A stretch of DNA of 64,000 bases, from contig CATOTB010000001.1 in assembly GCA_951812945.1 (NCBI GenBank), forward strand, positions 248,001-312,000, read 5' to 3'. Each line of letters starts with the position of its first letter. Within the stretch, counting starts at the first letter, position 1. Shown piece by piece: positions 18,172 to 27,119 of the stretch. The notes under the pieces were generated by a model, which saw only the letters and a list, made by a program, of their open reading frames with translations, did not search any database and was not told the origin of the DNA. A program made the translations under genes and the position numbers. The stretch is from Candidatus Dadabacteria bacterium (GTDB lineage: Bacteria > Desulfobacterota_D > UBA1144 > Nemesobacterales > Nemesobacteraceae).

Positions 18172-19323
18172 GTGTTGCAGAGCGAGGTTCTCTGGTTGAA
18201 TCAAGATATAAGCGGTGTAAGAATATGTTTCGTTATTCCCACGTACAACGAAGCGTTAAACATAAATCCCCTATTGCGCCAACTCACGGAACTCTACAGA
18301 GACCCGGACGTGGCATTTCTTATTGTTGACGACGAAAGTCCTGATTGCACAGCTAGTTTGGTGCGGGATTTTATATCCAAGGTCGACAGTCGCGTCCACC
18401 TGCTTCAAGGTAAGCGACGCGGACTTGGAGACGCATATGTGCGGGGAATGACCCACGCCATAGACACTCTCGGCGCTGATGTAATAGTACAAATGGATGC
18501 CGATTTCTCGCATGACCCCGCCGTCGCTGGCAAGCTGCTTGATCACATCGTGGGCGGTGCGGACGTGGCTATAGGAAGCCGCTATGTCGCGGGCGGCTCG
18601 CTTGATAAGCGATGGCACGCTAGGCGACGACTTCTCTCCCGCTGGGGAAACCGTCTTGCCAGGTGGATCGGTGGTTTGAAAGGGGTTTCAGACTGCACCG
18701 CAGGTTTCAAAGCTATAAGGGCAGACAAGCTGAGAGAAGCGAAAATTGAGAGTGTCCGGGCACGGGGTTACGTGTTTCAGGTAGAACTCCTGCACCGTCT
18801 GATCCGTTGCGGGGCACGGGTCGTCGAAGAACCTATTCATTTCCGTGATCGCGAGCGCGGAGAAACCAAGCTTGGCATGTTAAACATGCTTGAATTTTTC
18901 TTCAACATACTGTGGCTGCGTCTGAGAAATCACATCACCTTCATCAAGTTTTCCCTGACAGGCGTTTGCGGGGTTTTTGTCAACCTTGGTTCCTTCTCTC
19001 TTCTCCTTGAGTTCGGCCTTCATAAATTCATTGCTTCGCCGACGGCTATATTAGCTTCTATTGTTTCGAATTTCCTGATGAATAACTACTGGACCTTCGG
19101 CGACCGCGTTATGGTTGGCCGCAAGTCTGTGAGAGGGTTTAAGTTCATAGTCGTCTCTTTGATAGCACTACTGGTCAGCTACACGGTCTTTGTTGTCCTA
19201 TCAATGCTTTTCCCGAAAGCCTTGCCCGTATTGCTTCAGGCAGCAGGAATTGTCCCTGGCGCCTTGCTCAATTATTACCTGAACTCCCGCTGGACCTTTC
19301 GCGAAGCACCTCGTGAAGGATGA
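18172..19323 (+). CDS. Polyprenol-phosphate glycosyltransferase (GT2) fused to a GtrA membrane domain
   Basis: 383 residues from a GTG start (the start is uncertain). Residues 15-240 are a DPM1-like GT2 domain: FVIPTYNEALNINPLL, the DDESPD nucleotide-binding acidic motif, and VIVQMDADFSHDP with the DxD. The C-terminal about 125 residues carry four GtrA-type helices (FIKFSLTGVCGVFVNLGSF, IVSNFLMNNYWTF). Such fusions transfer a hexose from a nucleotide sugar to polyprenyl phosphate and help flip it, supplying the donor that GT-C enzymes need. The flanking genes (TMTC-like and DUF2723) are plausible users. Confidence 0.9.
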   Translation: MLQSEVLWLNQDISGVRICFVIPTYNEALNINPLLRQLTELYRDPDVAFLIVDDESPDCTASLVRDFISKVDSRVHLLQGKRRGLGDAYVRGMTHAIDTLGADVIVQMDADFSHDPAVAGKLLDHIVGGADVAIGSRYVAGGSLDKRWHARRRLLSRWGNRLARWIGGLKGVSDCTAGFKAIRADKLREAKIESVRARGYVFQVELLHRLIRCGARVVEEPIHFRDRERGETKLGMLNMLEFFFNILWLRLRNHITFIKFSLTGVCGVFVNLGSFSLLLEFGLHKFIASPTAILASIVSNFLMNNYWTFGDRVMVGRKSVRGFKFIVVSLIALLVSYTVFVVLSMLFPKALPVLLQAAGIVPGALLNYYLNSRWTFREAPREG

Positions 19324-19377
19324 CGGTGCACTTGTGACAACTGCGCATTTTCCCTGTTCCCAAAAACCTGTTTCAGA

Positions 19378-21381
19378 TTATTGACCGGTGGTTTCTTTGA
19401 GTTTTTTGAGCATCCTTTTCGCTCTGTTCTCCGGATTGTTGTAAATAGCGACTGACTTTCTGAACAATTGAGCTGCGGCATCTTTGTCCCCGCTCTGAAA
19501 AAGCACAAATCCTTTAAGATAAAGAAGCTTGGCCTCGTCCTTTCTTTTCAATAACGCGCGAGGGCGCAGGTGTTCTGCCTGTTTCACCCAGTTTTTAGAT
19601 TGCTCAAGATGCCTCGCGTCCCATCGCAGAAACACCGCTTCCATCATACTCATAAGACAATAGAAATCCTGCTCCGCAAGCGGTATCAGGTGTTCTACCC
19701 GCCCCAGCCACTCCGGGTTGTTGGAAGCAATAAATTTGCCAAGGTAGTCTCCGTAAAGTCCGAGCAGGTTGTTTTTCGTGTAAAGCTCCCAGGCATCGGC
19801 AGGCTCGCGCAGCAACAGCTCCTTAAAGTGTTGTTCTTTTTCGGAAAGATGCCGCAGATTCTCTCTGCGCGGAATCCCATCCCTTACGACTTTCTTTATG
19901 AACCCGTAATTCCTTACTTCGCAACCCGGGCAGAAATCCCGGCGGTCGCCGGAGGAAAAGAAGACCGGGCGGTCAGTGTCGCCGATAAAATCCCGAAGGA
20001 TTTTTCGCCGTTCCTCCCAGGACATGAGAGGATGACTCGACTGATTATTGTAAACAAATCCTGACCGAGGTAGAAGGGTGATGTCCGGGCGGCGGTTCTC
20101 GACAAAGTGATAGTAGCCGAGCACCCCGGTTTCCGCATCCTTTGATACCACCATTATCGCGTCCGGGTCCAGATACCGGAACATCATCTCCGAATACTTT
20201 TTCGTGAAGTCGCTTGCGGAGCGATCGTTTTTCCGCCAATTCTCCTGTACGGAAAAAATTGCCATCGCTAAGCTCAGAACTGCAGCCAAGGCAATATGAA
20301 GAACCGGTTTGCGTCCCTGATCCGCGCGCGACCACGGACGCAGATGATCCATAAGCACCTGAAACCCCACCGCTGACCATATTGCCAGCAATCCGTAGCA
20401 GACAAGCGAGTAGGGACGGAATATCCCAACTTGTATATAGTTGAAACTGAAGTTCGTCAGCATGATTAGAACAAGACTTTGTCCGAGAAACACAACTAGC
20501 CCCGAACCGGCTTCCGCCAACTGCCGCCTGCGAAGCAGAACCACAAGCCCCAGTATGGCCAGCAGGAAAGCCGGAAGGGTCAACTGCCACAGGATTTCCC
20601 CGGCGAACCACCGCAGAAACTCTAAATTGTCCTCCCATTTAGGAATGGAACCATAGTAGTGGGAATAGCCCTTGCGGCTGATGTGGTACCAGAGGTCGCC
20701 CCAGCCGTTCATGGAACCGTAGAAACTGATCTTGGGGCTCTGCTGGGCCCGAAGGAACATCCAGACGTAGGGAACCGCTGCTCCCAGAACGGCAACACCG
20801 GAAAGCATCGGCAGTCTACGAAGCCTCGTTTTTCTGGCGGGGAGAAGCAAAAGAAATAAACCGGGTGCCGCCAGTACCATAAGCGGCCAGTGGTTAGCGA
20901 GGCTCATGCCGTAGAGCGCAGCCGCCGCAATCAAGGCCCAGAGACGCTGCTTGCCTCTTAAGCCATAGAGCAGAAGTGCGTAGACTGCGAAGAAAAACAA
21001 TGAGTTAAGGGCATAAACTTCGGCTATTATGGACTGGGACCACACGTGCTCCGAGACGCCGAAAAGCCACGCAGCGGCGAGAGCGGGAAGCGCGGCTGCG
21101 CCAAGCAGTCTTGCACAGAGATAAACCCCGCCGCAGGAGAGCGCTCCCAGAACGGCACTTGAAAGATGCCCCAGAAAGGCTGGAGTTCCAAACGGCAGTT
21201 GCATAAAAAGGTGAAGAATAAAGGTGTAGATCGGGTAGCCCGGAGGGTGCGCTATACCGAGGTGGGAACCCGCCATGAGAAACAGCCCGTCGTCTTCAAG
21301 GGCTACGGTGTGGGACAAGGTAAGCACATAGATCGCAAGCGGTCCCAGCACTGCTGCGGCAAGCGCCAGTGAATCTGTCAT
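19378..21381 (-). CDS. DUF2723-type GT-C membrane glycosyltransferase
   Basis: 667 residues from MTDSLALAAAVLGPLAIYVL; an ATG 54 bases upstream extends the frame but adds a polar head unusual for the family. The loop LSHTVALEDDGLFLMAGSHLGIAHPPGYPIYT holds the conserved acidic residues and HPPGYP motif of DUF2723. About ten membrane helices follow, then a soluble periplasmic part (from about residue 400) ending in a TPR-like helix pair. Members are predicted lipid-linked-sugar transferases related to protein O-mannosyltransferases. It converges with the GT2-GtrA gene and probably shares its pathway. Confidence 0.82.
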   Translation of the reverse strand: MTDSLALAAAVLGPLAIYVLTLSHTVALEDDGLFLMAGSHLGIAHPPGYPIYTFILHLFMQLPFGTPAFLGHLSSAVLGALSCGGVYLCARLLGAAALPALAAAWLFGVSEHVWSQSIIAEVYALNSLFFFAVYALLLYGLRGKQRLWALIAAAALYGMSLANHWPLMVLAAPGLFLLLLPARKTRLRRLPMLSGVAVLGAAVPYVWMFLRAQQSPKISFYGSMNGWGDLWYHISRKGYSHYYGSIPKWEDNLEFLRWFAGEILWQLTLPAFLLAILGLVVLLRRRQLAEAGSGLVVFLGQSLVLIMLTNFSFNYIQVGIFRPYSLVCYGLLAIWSAVGFQVLMDHLRPWSRADQGRKPVLHIALAAVLSLAMAIFSVQENWRKNDRSASDFTKKYSEMMFRYLDPDAIMVVSKDAETGVLGYYHFVENRRPDITLLPRSGFVYNNQSSHPLMSWEERRKILRDFIGDTDRPVFFSSGDRRDFCPGCEVRNYGFIKKVVRDGIPRRENLRHLSEKEQHFKELLLREPADAWELYTKNNLLGLYGDYLGKFIASNNPEWLGRVEHLIPLAEQDFYCLMSMMEAVFLRWDARHLEQSKNWVKQAEHLRPRALLKRKDEAKLLYLKGFVLFQSGDKDAAAQLFRKSVAIYNNPENRAKRMLKKLKETTGQ

Positions 21382-21514
21382 GCAGAACCCTGTCTGGGGC
21401 AGAATCAATGCATGTATGCGCGATTTGTCCCCCATGTGCTAATAATAAACAAAACCTTCTGTTTTTGTTATTTTCCGCATCGGCTTTCAGGGGCGATAAG
21501 CTCGGAGAAAAACA

Positions 21515-22741
21515 CTATTTTTCTAACCGCAGACGAACTTCGCTTATCATCCTAACGGTCGAAGAAACCACTGTAAACGTTTTTTTTCCGAAAACTATCA
21601 CGGTTCCGGGGGTGGGAATCGATCCGTACCTGTAAAGAAGAAACCCTCCGAGCGTCTCGTAATCTTCGCCCTCGGGTATGGCGAGCCCAAGTCCGTCGTT
21701 GAGGCGTCCTATTTCGACTGTGGGATCTATCAGGTACTGTCCGCCGCCGAGTTTTCTCCACGGGGTCTCCCCGGCATCGTACTCGTCCTCGATTTCCCCC
21801 ACAACCTCCTCGATTATGTCTTCGAGGGTAATGATTCCGACCGACCCACCGTACTCATCAACCACGACGGCCATTCCCGCCCGTCCCCCTTTCATCTCGT
21901 CCATAAGCTCGTTTACAAGCTTCGATTCCGGAACGTAGAAGGGCGGGCGGGCGTACTGCTCCACGCTCTTGTCGAGATCCTGCTCGCCGAGAACGTAAAA
22001 CGAGTTGAGTATGCCGGTTATGTTGTCGACCCGGTCGCTGAAAATCGGGATCCGGGAGTGGCTTTTCTCCGCTATGAGCCTCCGTACGTCCCGAAGCGTG
22101 GATTTTCTCTCAAGCGCGTCCACCTTAACAAGGGGAATCATTATCTCTCCGACGGTGGTCTCCGAGTACCCGAAGATCCTTCGAAGAACCCTTCTTTTGT
22201 AGTCCGCACTCGGCTTGTCCTCGTCCTCTTCCATCACGTCCTCGAGCTCCTCGCGGGTTATGGAACTCATTTTCCTGCCCGGGCGGCTCAATATCCCCCG
22301 GGTGAAAAGGTTGACGAAGAAAAGTACCGGGTAAAAAAGCTTCGAGAAAACCCAGAGCGGATAGATAATCCATAGCACTATGGAGTTTCTTTTACTCTCG
22401 AAAACCGCCTTCGGAACCACTTGGCCGAAAACAACTATGAGCGGGGAGAGCACGGCCACAGTGTAGATGCCGCTTCGTTGCCCGAGAGTCTCCTCGAAAT
22501 AAAAGGTAAGCACCAGGGTGTTTATTATGAGCGAAAGGTTAACCCCTATGAGGGTGGTGCCGATGAAGCTTTCGATCCTCGAGTGGGCGTCGAGAACGAG
22601 CCCTGCGGCGGCAGAGCCGCCCTCGGCAAGGGATCTCATCTTTATCTTGTCGCAGGAGATAAGCGCTATTTCCGAACCGGCGAAAAAAGCCTGCAGGACC
22701 AGAAACAGCAAAATCAGAATGACCACAAGTTCAATGGACAT
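21515..22741 (-). CDS. CorC/HlyC-type CNNM membrane protein with paired CBS domains (copy 2)
   Basis: About 408 residues from the ATG at 22739-22741, which overlaps the stop of the upstream paralogue by 11 bp. The N-terminal DUF21/CNNM domain has three or four helices (AFFAGSEIALISCDKIKMRSLAEGG is diagnostic). The CBS pair is at about residues 205-325 (TVGEIMIPLVKVDALE, GMAVVVDEYGGSVGIITLEDIIEEVVGEI), and the C-terminal CorC_HlyC transporter-associated domain follows. Family members are linked to Mg2+ or Co2+ export and Na+/Mg2+ exchange; the older haemolysin name is misleading. Confidence 0.9.
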   Translation of the reverse strand: MSIELVVILILLFLVLQAFFAGSEIALISCDKIKMRSLAEGGSAAAGLVLDAHSRIESFIGTTLIGVNLSLIINTLVLTFYFEETLGQRSGIYTVAVLSPLIVVFGQVVPKAVFESKRNSIVLWIIYPLWVFSKLFYPVLFFVNLFTRGILSRPGRKMSSITREELEDVMEEDEDKPSADYKRRVLRRIFGYSETTVGEIMIPLVKVDALERKSTLRDVRRLIAEKSHSRIPIFSDRVDNITGILNSFYVLGEQDLDKSVEQYARPPFYVPESKLVNELMDEMKGGRAGMAVVVDEYGGSVGIITLEDIIEEVVGEIEDEYDAGETPWRKLGGGQYLIDPTVEIGRLNDGLGLAIPEGEDYETLGGFLLYRYGSIPTPGTVIVFGKKTFTVVSSTVRMISEVRLRLEK

Positions 22742-24071
22742 CGCCCCGCACCTCCCTCTCGACGTCAACTCTTATCTCTGAAATCCTTGTTCCATCCTTG
22801 CCCTCCACCGTGAAAACCAGTCCGCCGAAACCTGTTTTCTCCCCTTCGGCCGGCAGCCTCCCGAAAAGGTCGAAAACGAAACCTCCCATCGTCTCGTTTG
22901 CCATTCGAAGCGGGATCACGGCCTCCTCCAGTATCTCCCCCAAGTTCTCGAGTCCCGCCGAACGGGCGACCGAAAAAAGATAGTCTCCGTTAAATTCCTC
23001 TATTCTCATTCCCCCGGGAATCGTAATGGCTCCCCCGCGGACCGCAGGAGCGGCCTTCTTGAGCACCGACCTCTCGTCCTCTATCTCTCCGAAAAGCTCC
23101 TCCAGTATGTCTTCCATGGTCACCAGTCCGTCGAATCTTCCGTACTCGTCGACCACTATAGCTATGTGAATTCTGCGCATCTGGAACTCTCGCAGAAGCG
23201 CCCCGGCGGGCTTGGAGCGGGGGATAAAATAGGGTTTCCTGAGACACTCGCTCGCCGTGGCCGCGGAGTTGTGCTCGGTGAAATTCCACTTGAGAAGATC
23301 CTTGCTGTAGAGAACGCCGGCTATGTTGTCCCTCTCCTCCTCGTAAACCGGGATCCGGGAGTGGCCCATCTGGCGGACCTGGCCGACGGCAGCCCCTACC
23401 TCGATGTCGTGGGGAAGCGTAAAGCAGTCTATTGCGGGGGTCATTATGCTGTGTGCGGGCAGGTCCTCAAGTTTGAAAAAACCGTCTGCAAGATATTTCT
23501 CGACCTCGTTAAGAACTCCCTCGTCCCTCCCCATGCCCACGAGAATCTCGAGTTCGTCAGAGGAGATGTCGTTTTCCCCCGCGCGGGGGCCTAGGTCAGC
23601 CCCGAATGCCCTTATGAAAAAACCCGAGACGAACATGATTGCCCACCTAAGCGGGGTGACCGCCACATGGAAGAAATAAAGGGGAAGCGCAACCGCCTTG
23701 GAGATGGTTCTCGGGAACTTCACCCCGGCAGTTTTGGGAACTATTTCCCCGAACACAAGAAGAGTCGGTGAAGCTATGGCCAAAGAGATAAGCGCGACTG
23801 TCTGCTCCGGGGTGTCCCGCAGATATTGTCTCGCGGTAAGTCCTATGACGCTTGAATAGGCGATGTTGAAGACCTCGTCGGCCAGAAGAACCGTGGTTAT
23901 GAGCTTGTGGGAATTTGACAGAAGCTTTTCTATTGCCGCCGAAACGTTGCCCCGCTGCTTCGATATGCTTTCTCTCTGCGGACGGCTGAGGGAAAAAAGC
24001 GCGCCCTCGCTGAAGCAGAAAAACGCCGAGCAGCACAGAAGAAAAAGAATCAGTATAAAATTTTCGCCCAA
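22731..24071 (-). CDS. CorC/HlyC-type CNNM membrane protein with paired CBS domains (copy 1)
   Basis: 446 residues, apparently from a TTG start. It has the same architecture as its downstream neighbour: CNNM membrane domain (CSAFFCFSEGALFSLSRPQRE), CBS pair (HSIMTPAIDCFTLPHD, HIAIVVDEYGRFDGLVTMEDILEELFGEIEDE) and CorC_HlyC domain ending ISEIRVDVE. The two genes are adjacent and overlap, so they are probably translated together and may form a heterodimer. The thiL stop lies 23 bp upstream, making thiL-corC1-corC2 a likely transcript. Confidence 0.9.
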   Translation of the reverse strand: MGENFILILFLLCCSAFFCFSEGALFSLSRPQRESISKQRGNVSAAIEKLLSNSHKLITTVLLADEVFNIAYSSVIGLTARQYLRDTPEQTVALISLAIASPTLLVFGEIVPKTAGVKFPRTISKAVALPLYFFHVAVTPLRWAIMFVSGFFIRAFGADLGPRAGENDISSDELEILVGMGRDEGVLNEVEKYLADGFFKLEDLPAHSIMTPAIDCFTLPHDIEVGAAVGQVRQMGHSRIPVYEEERDNIAGVLYSKDLLKWNFTEHNSAATASECLRKPYFIPRSKPAGALLREFQMRRIHIAIVVDEYGRFDGLVTMEDILEELFGEIEDERSVLKKAAPAVRGGAITIPGGMRIEEFNGDYLFSVARSAGLENLGEILEEAVIPLRMANETMGGFVFDLFGRLPAEGEKTGFGGLVFTVEGKDGTRISEIRVDVEREVRGDVH

Positions 24072-24094
24072 AAGAATCTTACCCCCCGCAGGAG

Positions 24095-25072
24095 TCAGCA
24101 GAAATGCTCAAACCCCCCGGTATCGTAAAAAACCTCCTCTTCCCCCTCGTCAAAAAACTTTATTTTCCCCCCGCCGGTAACGGACCCGATTTTCGAGATT
24201 GCTATACCAGAGAGGCGGGAGACCTCCTCTGCTGCGGCACGCTTTTCCGCAGACGAGGTGAAAAGAAGCTCGTAGTCCTCTCCTCCAGAAACCGCAAGGC
24301 GGTAGGCATCCTCGGAAAGCCTGCCGGAGATGGAAAGAAAGCCGGGGGAAAGCGGAAGATCCGCAAGGCTGACCTCTGCGCCCAGTCCGTGCTCCGAGGT
24401 AAGTTTCTCAAGGTCGCGGAAAAGCCCATCGCTTACGTCTATCATCGACGAGGCGATCCCGCGCTCTGCCACCATCCGGCCCACCGCGAGGCGCGGCGTG
24501 GGTTCAAGATGTCTTGAAACAAAACCCTCACCCCCGCCGATTCCGGAGTCGCCTGACAGTATCTTGAGACCAAGGGCGGAATCCCCCAGGGTTCCGGTCA
24601 CGTATATGTCGTCTCCCTCCGCCGCTCCGGAGCGAAGGACGGTGTTGTCCCCTGAGACCTCTCCAAGTGCTGTCATGTTTATGAAAACGGTCTGTGATTC
24701 CGAGAGGTTCCCCCCGACCAGACAGATCTCAAACTCCCGGCAGCCATCTTCCACCCCCTGCGAGAGACCCTCGATGAACTCCATTGAATCCGTGCTGCGG
24801 CAGCCGAGGGAGCAGAGCAGGTATCTCGGCACCGCTCCCATCGCCCCTATGTCGCTTATGGCGACGCAGACCGCCTTTTTGCCAAGCTGCCTGGGGGTCT
24901 GGGTCTCCAAGCGGAAGTGGACGCCTTCGACCAGTGTGTCGGTCGAGGCGACAAGGCATGCTTTGTCTCTGAGTTCTAAAACAGCGGAATCGTCCCCTAT
25001 CCCCGTCAAAACTTCTTTCTGAGTAGCCTTGAACCTATCGGCTAAAAATCTCAAGGCGTCTTCTTCACCCAT
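24095..25072 (-). CDS. thiL: Thiamine-monophosphate kinase
   Basis: 325 residues, normal ThiL length. It phosphorylates thiamine monophosphate to the active cofactor thiamine diphosphate in the cytoplasm. Typical motifs: LTGIGDDSAVL near the N-terminus, the TDTLVEGVHF metal/ATP region, KAVCVAISDIGAMGAVP, and SMIDVSDGLFRDLEKL with SGGEDYELLFT near the C-terminus. It is the first minus-strand gene left of dnaA and divergent from it. Confidence 0.95.
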   Translation of the reverse strand: MGEEDALRFLADRFKATQKEVLTGIGDDSAVLELRDKACLVASTDTLVEGVHFRLETQTPRQLGKKAVCVAISDIGAMGAVPRYLLCSLGCRSTDSMEFIEGLSQGVEDGCREFEICLVGGNLSESQTVFINMTALGEVSGDNTVLRSGAAEGDDIYVTGTLGDSALGLKILSGDSGIGGGEGFVSRHLEPTPRLAVGRMVAERGIASSMIDVSDGLFRDLEKLTSEHGLGAEVSLADLPLSPGFLSISGRLSEDAYRLAVSGGEDYELLFTSSAEKRAAAEEVSRLSGIAISKIGSVTGGGKIKFFDEGEEEVFYDTGGFEHFC

Positions 25073-25198
25073 TTGCGGTTAAAAATTGTATTGCAAACAC
25101 AGTTGCGTGTCAATTGAGCCTGGGTGCCTGAAAAATTTTTTTCTCCCCTAGCCACGGACTCAGAACCCGGATTTCAGCCAAGGGAAAATCGGTTTTTC

Positions 25199-25227
25199 TT
25201 GACACAAAAAGCCGATGTAATTAGAAT
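25199..25227 (+). promoter_or_regulatory. Sigma-70-type promoter of dnaA
   Basis: TTGACA at 25199-25204 and TAGAAT at 25222-25227 are separated by exactly 17 bp, a near-consensus housekeeping promoter. The predicted start near 25234 gives an about 80-nt leader before the dnaA start codon. Confidence 0.75.
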
Positions 25228-25313
25228 TAATTTCCACTTCCCGAAGGGTGGGTTGGGATTTTTTCTAAAGTACCTGTTTTTAGGTCGTTCTTTGCTTTTC
25301 AGGAGAAGCGCTG

Positions 25314-26735
25314 TTGAAAAAAGCAGAGGAAGTTGCGCACGGCAATCTTGCCACTGAAACTGACAGATCGGAACAAAAAATAGAGTTTGACTGGGACGCA
25401 GTTCTCGACTGCGTGAAGAGAGACCTTTACTTCCCCCCTTCCTGGCTGTTTTCCATAAAAGTCGCAAAGATTGAAGGCAAGATGGTTATCCTTGAGGCAA
25501 AAACTCATTTCCAAGCCCTCTGGGTGAAAAACCACTACCTGCAACTGATAAACGACACATCCCGAAGCCTATACGGAAAAGAAAGTTTTGTAGTAACCAT
25601 AGACGCGGGCGAGGAAAACTCAGTGGCCAGGGAAACAAAAAGGACAAGGAACACGGATAAGCAAGAAAGAGCGGAATCCCACGATCCCCAAGCGGCCAGT
25701 TTCTTCAGTTCAACGAACACTTTCGAGAACTTCGTCGTCGGGCCGAGCAACCAGTTCGCTCACGCCGCATCCTACGCGATCGCCGAGAACCCGGGCATGG
25801 CATATAACCCGCTTTTCATACACAGCGGCGTAGGACTCGGGAAAACCCACCTCCTCCACTCGATAGGAAACCACATACTCAAAAAATACGGAGACCGCCT
25901 GAACACCTTCTGCATCTCCGCCGAGCACTTCACAAACGGGGTGGTACAGAACATAAAAACGGGTTCGATGGATAAGTTCAGAAACCTCTACAGGTTCAAC
26001 TGTGACGTTCTGCTCATAGACGACATCCAGTTCATCGCCGGAAAAGACAGCACCCAAGAAGAGTTCTTTCACACCTTTAACTCCCTCTACACGGCAAAAA
26101 AACAGATAGTAATAACCAGCGACAAGCCCCCGAGCGTGATGAAAAACTTCGAGGAGCGCCTGAAATCCAGGTTCGAGTGGGGACTCACGGCAGACATACA
26201 GCCGCCGGAAGTGGAAACCAAGATAGCCATTATAGAGAAAAAGGCCGAGGAGGAAAAAATCGAAATCCCGGGCGACGTGGCCTCTTTCATTGCCCAGAAC
26301 GTTCTCTCCAACATAAGAGAGCTCGAGGGATCGGTGAACAAGCTGTTTGCCTACTCGAAGATGTTTGGAGAGAGAATAACCCTTGAACTGGCAAAGCAGC
26401 TCCTAAAAAACCTGGTAAAAAAAGAAACCCCTAAGATAATAAACATAGAACTTATCCAAAAAGAGGTAAGCACCTTTTTCGACCTTACCGTAAAAGAGCT
26501 AAAATCCAACCAGAAACAGAAAAAAATCTCTGAGCCCAGACAGATAGCAATGTTCCTTTCAAGAAAATACACCTCCTCCTCGTTCCCAGAGATCGGAAAC
26601 AGGTTTGGGGGGAAAAACCACTCCACAGTGGTTCACGCGGTAAAAAACGTTGAAAAAAAGATCAACAAAGATCCCTCGGTCTCAAACGCCGTCGCGGCAA
26701 TTTCCACAACCCTAGAGAAGTTCATTACCTCTTAG
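25314..26735 (+). CDS. dnaA: Chromosomal replication initiator DnaA
   Basis: 473 residues from a TTG start preceded by AGGAGA at good spacing. The N-terminal domain I (DWDAVLDCVKRDLYFPPSWL) and a linker precede the AAA+ domain: Walker A GVGLGKTHLLHSIGN, Walker B VLLIDDIQF, and arginine-finger region. The C-terminal DNA-binding domain shows the DnaA signature around FGGKNHSTVVHAVK. It binds DnaA boxes and melts the origin. dnaN follows on the same strand after a 384-bp gap. Confidence 0.97.
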   Translation: MKKAEEVAHGNLATETDRSEQKIEFDWDAVLDCVKRDLYFPPSWLFSIKVAKIEGKMVILEAKTHFQALWVKNHYLQLINDTSRSLYGKESFVVTIDAGEENSVARETKRTRNTDKQERAESHDPQAASFFSSTNTFENFVVGPSNQFAHAASYAIAENPGMAYNPLFIHSGVGLGKTHLLHSIGNHILKKYGDRLNTFCISAEHFTNGVVQNIKTGSMDKFRNLYRFNCDVLLIDDIQFIAGKDSTQEEFFHTFNSLYTAKKQIVITSDKPPSVMKNFEERLKSRFEWGLTADIQPPEVETKIAIIEKKAEEEKIEIPGDVASFIAQNVLSNIRELEGSVNKLFAYSKMFGERITLELAKQLLKNLVKKETPKIINIELIQKEVSTFFDLTVKELKSNQKQKKISEPRQIAMFLSRKYTSSSFPEIGNRFGGKNHSTVVHAVKNVEKKINKDPSVSNAVAAISTTLEKFITS

Positions 26736-27119
26736 ACCTCCAAGGTCGTAGCCTGTCAAAAAATCCTGAAAAGGCTGTGCAGGAATTTTTGTTTCCTCAC
26801 TGAAGGGTCCTAGGCCAAGGAAAGAAGTGTGAATATCTGTTCGAAAAAAGAAAAACCATGAACAAGCCTCAAGCCACAGAACCCCTTTCTTTTGGGCAAT
26901 TTCACTGATTTCACCTTTTTCACAACAACTACTACTGCTACTACGGGTAATGTTTAAAACTTATAAAGAAAGAAGTAACAGCAGTGCAAACCCCAGCAGT
27001 TGTGGGTTATGGTTTTGTCTCGGAAAACAGGTTATTATCATCCTGATAAGCATGTTTGGATATAATGGGAAAAGAGGTACTTTTTCTCTTTTTCCGGAAC
27101 TGGAGGTTTTTTTCTTAAG
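26736..27119. other. dnaA-dnaN intergenic region, candidate oriC
   Basis: 384 bp without a gene. TGTGAATAT at 26828-26836 is one mismatch from the DnaA box TGTGAATAA, and TGTGGGTTA at 27000-27008 is a weaker match. CTACTACTGCTACTAC at 26929-26944 reads on the minus strand as tandem TAG-type triplets, like the DnaA-trio that DnaA uses for strand opening. The flanks are AT-rich (26950-26990). Position next to dnaA, the coding-strand switch at 25.1 kb and nearby parS sites support an origin here, but the boxes are not consensus. Confidence 0.5.
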
